From contig JADFHV010000116.1 in NCBI GenBank assembly GCA_022566975.1, positions 1 through 6,792 of the forward strand: a stretch of DNA of 6,792 bases, given 5' to 3'. Positions 6,448 to 6,792 of this stretch are shown here, piece by piece. Origin of the DNA: Chloroflexota bacterium. GTDB lineage: Bacteria; Chloroflexota; Dehalococcoidia; SAR202; UBA11138. The stretch's first letter is position 1, and each line of letters opens with the position of its first letter. The position numbers were made by a program, and so were the translations under genes. The notes beneath the pieces are model-generated. The model made no database searches and was not told the DNA's origin. It saw only the letters and a list, made by a program, of their open reading frames with translations.

Positions 6448-6792
6448 GTGGCAGACGCAGTCACGCTGACCATCGACGGCAAAGAGGTGAAGACCCGGCC
6501 TGACGCCATGGTGCTGGAGGCTGCCATGGAGGCCGGGATGTACATTCCCTACCTCTGCTACTACCCTGGACTGAAGCCCTTCGGCGCCTGCCGGATGTGC
6601 ATCGTCACCGCGGAAGCCAAGACTCCCGACGGTCGGTACCGGCCCCTGCCAGGAACACCGGCCTCGTGCACCACGCCCGTGGCGGACGGGATGATCGTTC
6701 AGACAAAGACCCCGGAGCTCTTGGACATGCGCCGCGGCATTATGGATATGCTGCTGTCCGAGCACCCCCACGGCTGCCTGACCTGCCACCGC
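6448..6792 (+). CDS. nuoG: NuoG-type iron-sulfur protein (complex I 75-kDa / HoxU / FdhA N-terminus), 5' part
   Basis: The frame runs from GTG 6448 to the window end without a stop (115 codons), so only the N-terminal domain is seen. It begins with a plant-ferredoxin-like [2Fe-2S] domain: VTLTIDGKEVKTRPDAMVLE, then C37-x10-C48-x2-C51 and C74 (LCYYPGL, GACRMC, ASC). The His/Cys motif that binds the N5 [4Fe-4S] cluster follows as H106-x3-C110-x2-C113 (HPHGCLTC); its last cysteine would lie just past the window. This domain collects electrons from NuoF. The same N-terminus occurs in full NuoG, in short HoxU-type subunits and in FdhA-type molybdenum enzymes, and the visible part cannot separate them; the symbol marks the family. 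The gene is co-directional with nuoEF but separated by 138 bases of palindromes. Confidence 0.88.
   Translation, partial: MADAVTLTIDGKEVKTRPDAMVLEAAMEAGMYIPYLCYYPGLKPFGACRMCIVTAEAKTPDGRYRPLPGTPASCTTPVADGMIVQTKTPELLDMRRGIMDMLLSEHPHGCLTCHR

Overview
The window is GC-rich and almost fully coding on the + strand. It holds two functional blocks and five visible gene starts, none of which is ATG (four GTG, one TTG). Protein style suggests an uncultured Chloroflexota-like bacterium, perhaps near Dehalococcoidia/SAR202: an Agl23-type membrane protein beside an MprF/AglD-like flippase and an NAD(P)/FAD oxidoreductase, then a NuoF with an N-terminal thioredoxin-like domain. This taxonomic guess is an inference from remembered family resemblance and was not tested.

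Block 1 (1-4022) looks like a cell-envelope or lipid-glycan cluster. It starts with the 3' part of an Agl23-type (TIGR03663-like, GT39-related) polytopic membrane protein (1-1368). A 234-base gap follows, carrying hairpins and a perfect 28-bp palindrome. Next come a lysylphosphatidylglycerol-synthase-TM-type flippase-like protein (1603-2703) and an FAD-dependent amine-oxidase-fold enzyme (2700-4022). The last two overlap by four bases (GTGA) and are probably translated in a coupled way. The substrates of all three are unknown.

Block 2 (4031-6792) encodes a NADH-oxidising (diaphorase) module. A candidate extended -10 promoter (4031-4059) lies directly after block 1. It is followed by a NuoE-type [2Fe-2S] protein (4094-4564, TTG start with an AGGAGG ribosome binding site), a NuoF-type FMN/[4Fe-4S] subunit with a fused thioredoxin-like domain (4561-6309, GTGA overlap), and the first 115 codons of a NuoG-type protein (6448-6792, cut by the window end). 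Electrons would pass from NADH to FMN and then through Fe-S clusters in the NuoE, NuoF and NuoG parts. No membrane complex I genes are next to it, so the same three proteins could serve complex I, a Hox-type hydrogenase or an NAD-linked formate dehydrogenase. The gene downstream of 6792 would decide.

The 138-base gap between the NuoF and NuoG genes carries three related GC-rich palindromes in mixed orientation, like a REP/BIME cluster. I saw no tRNA, rRNA, CRISPR array, transposase gene or classical T-tailed terminator. The clearest undescribed element is the envelope cluster with the uncharacterised FAD enzyme. The palindrome families and the altered cysteine set of NuoF are smaller leads.
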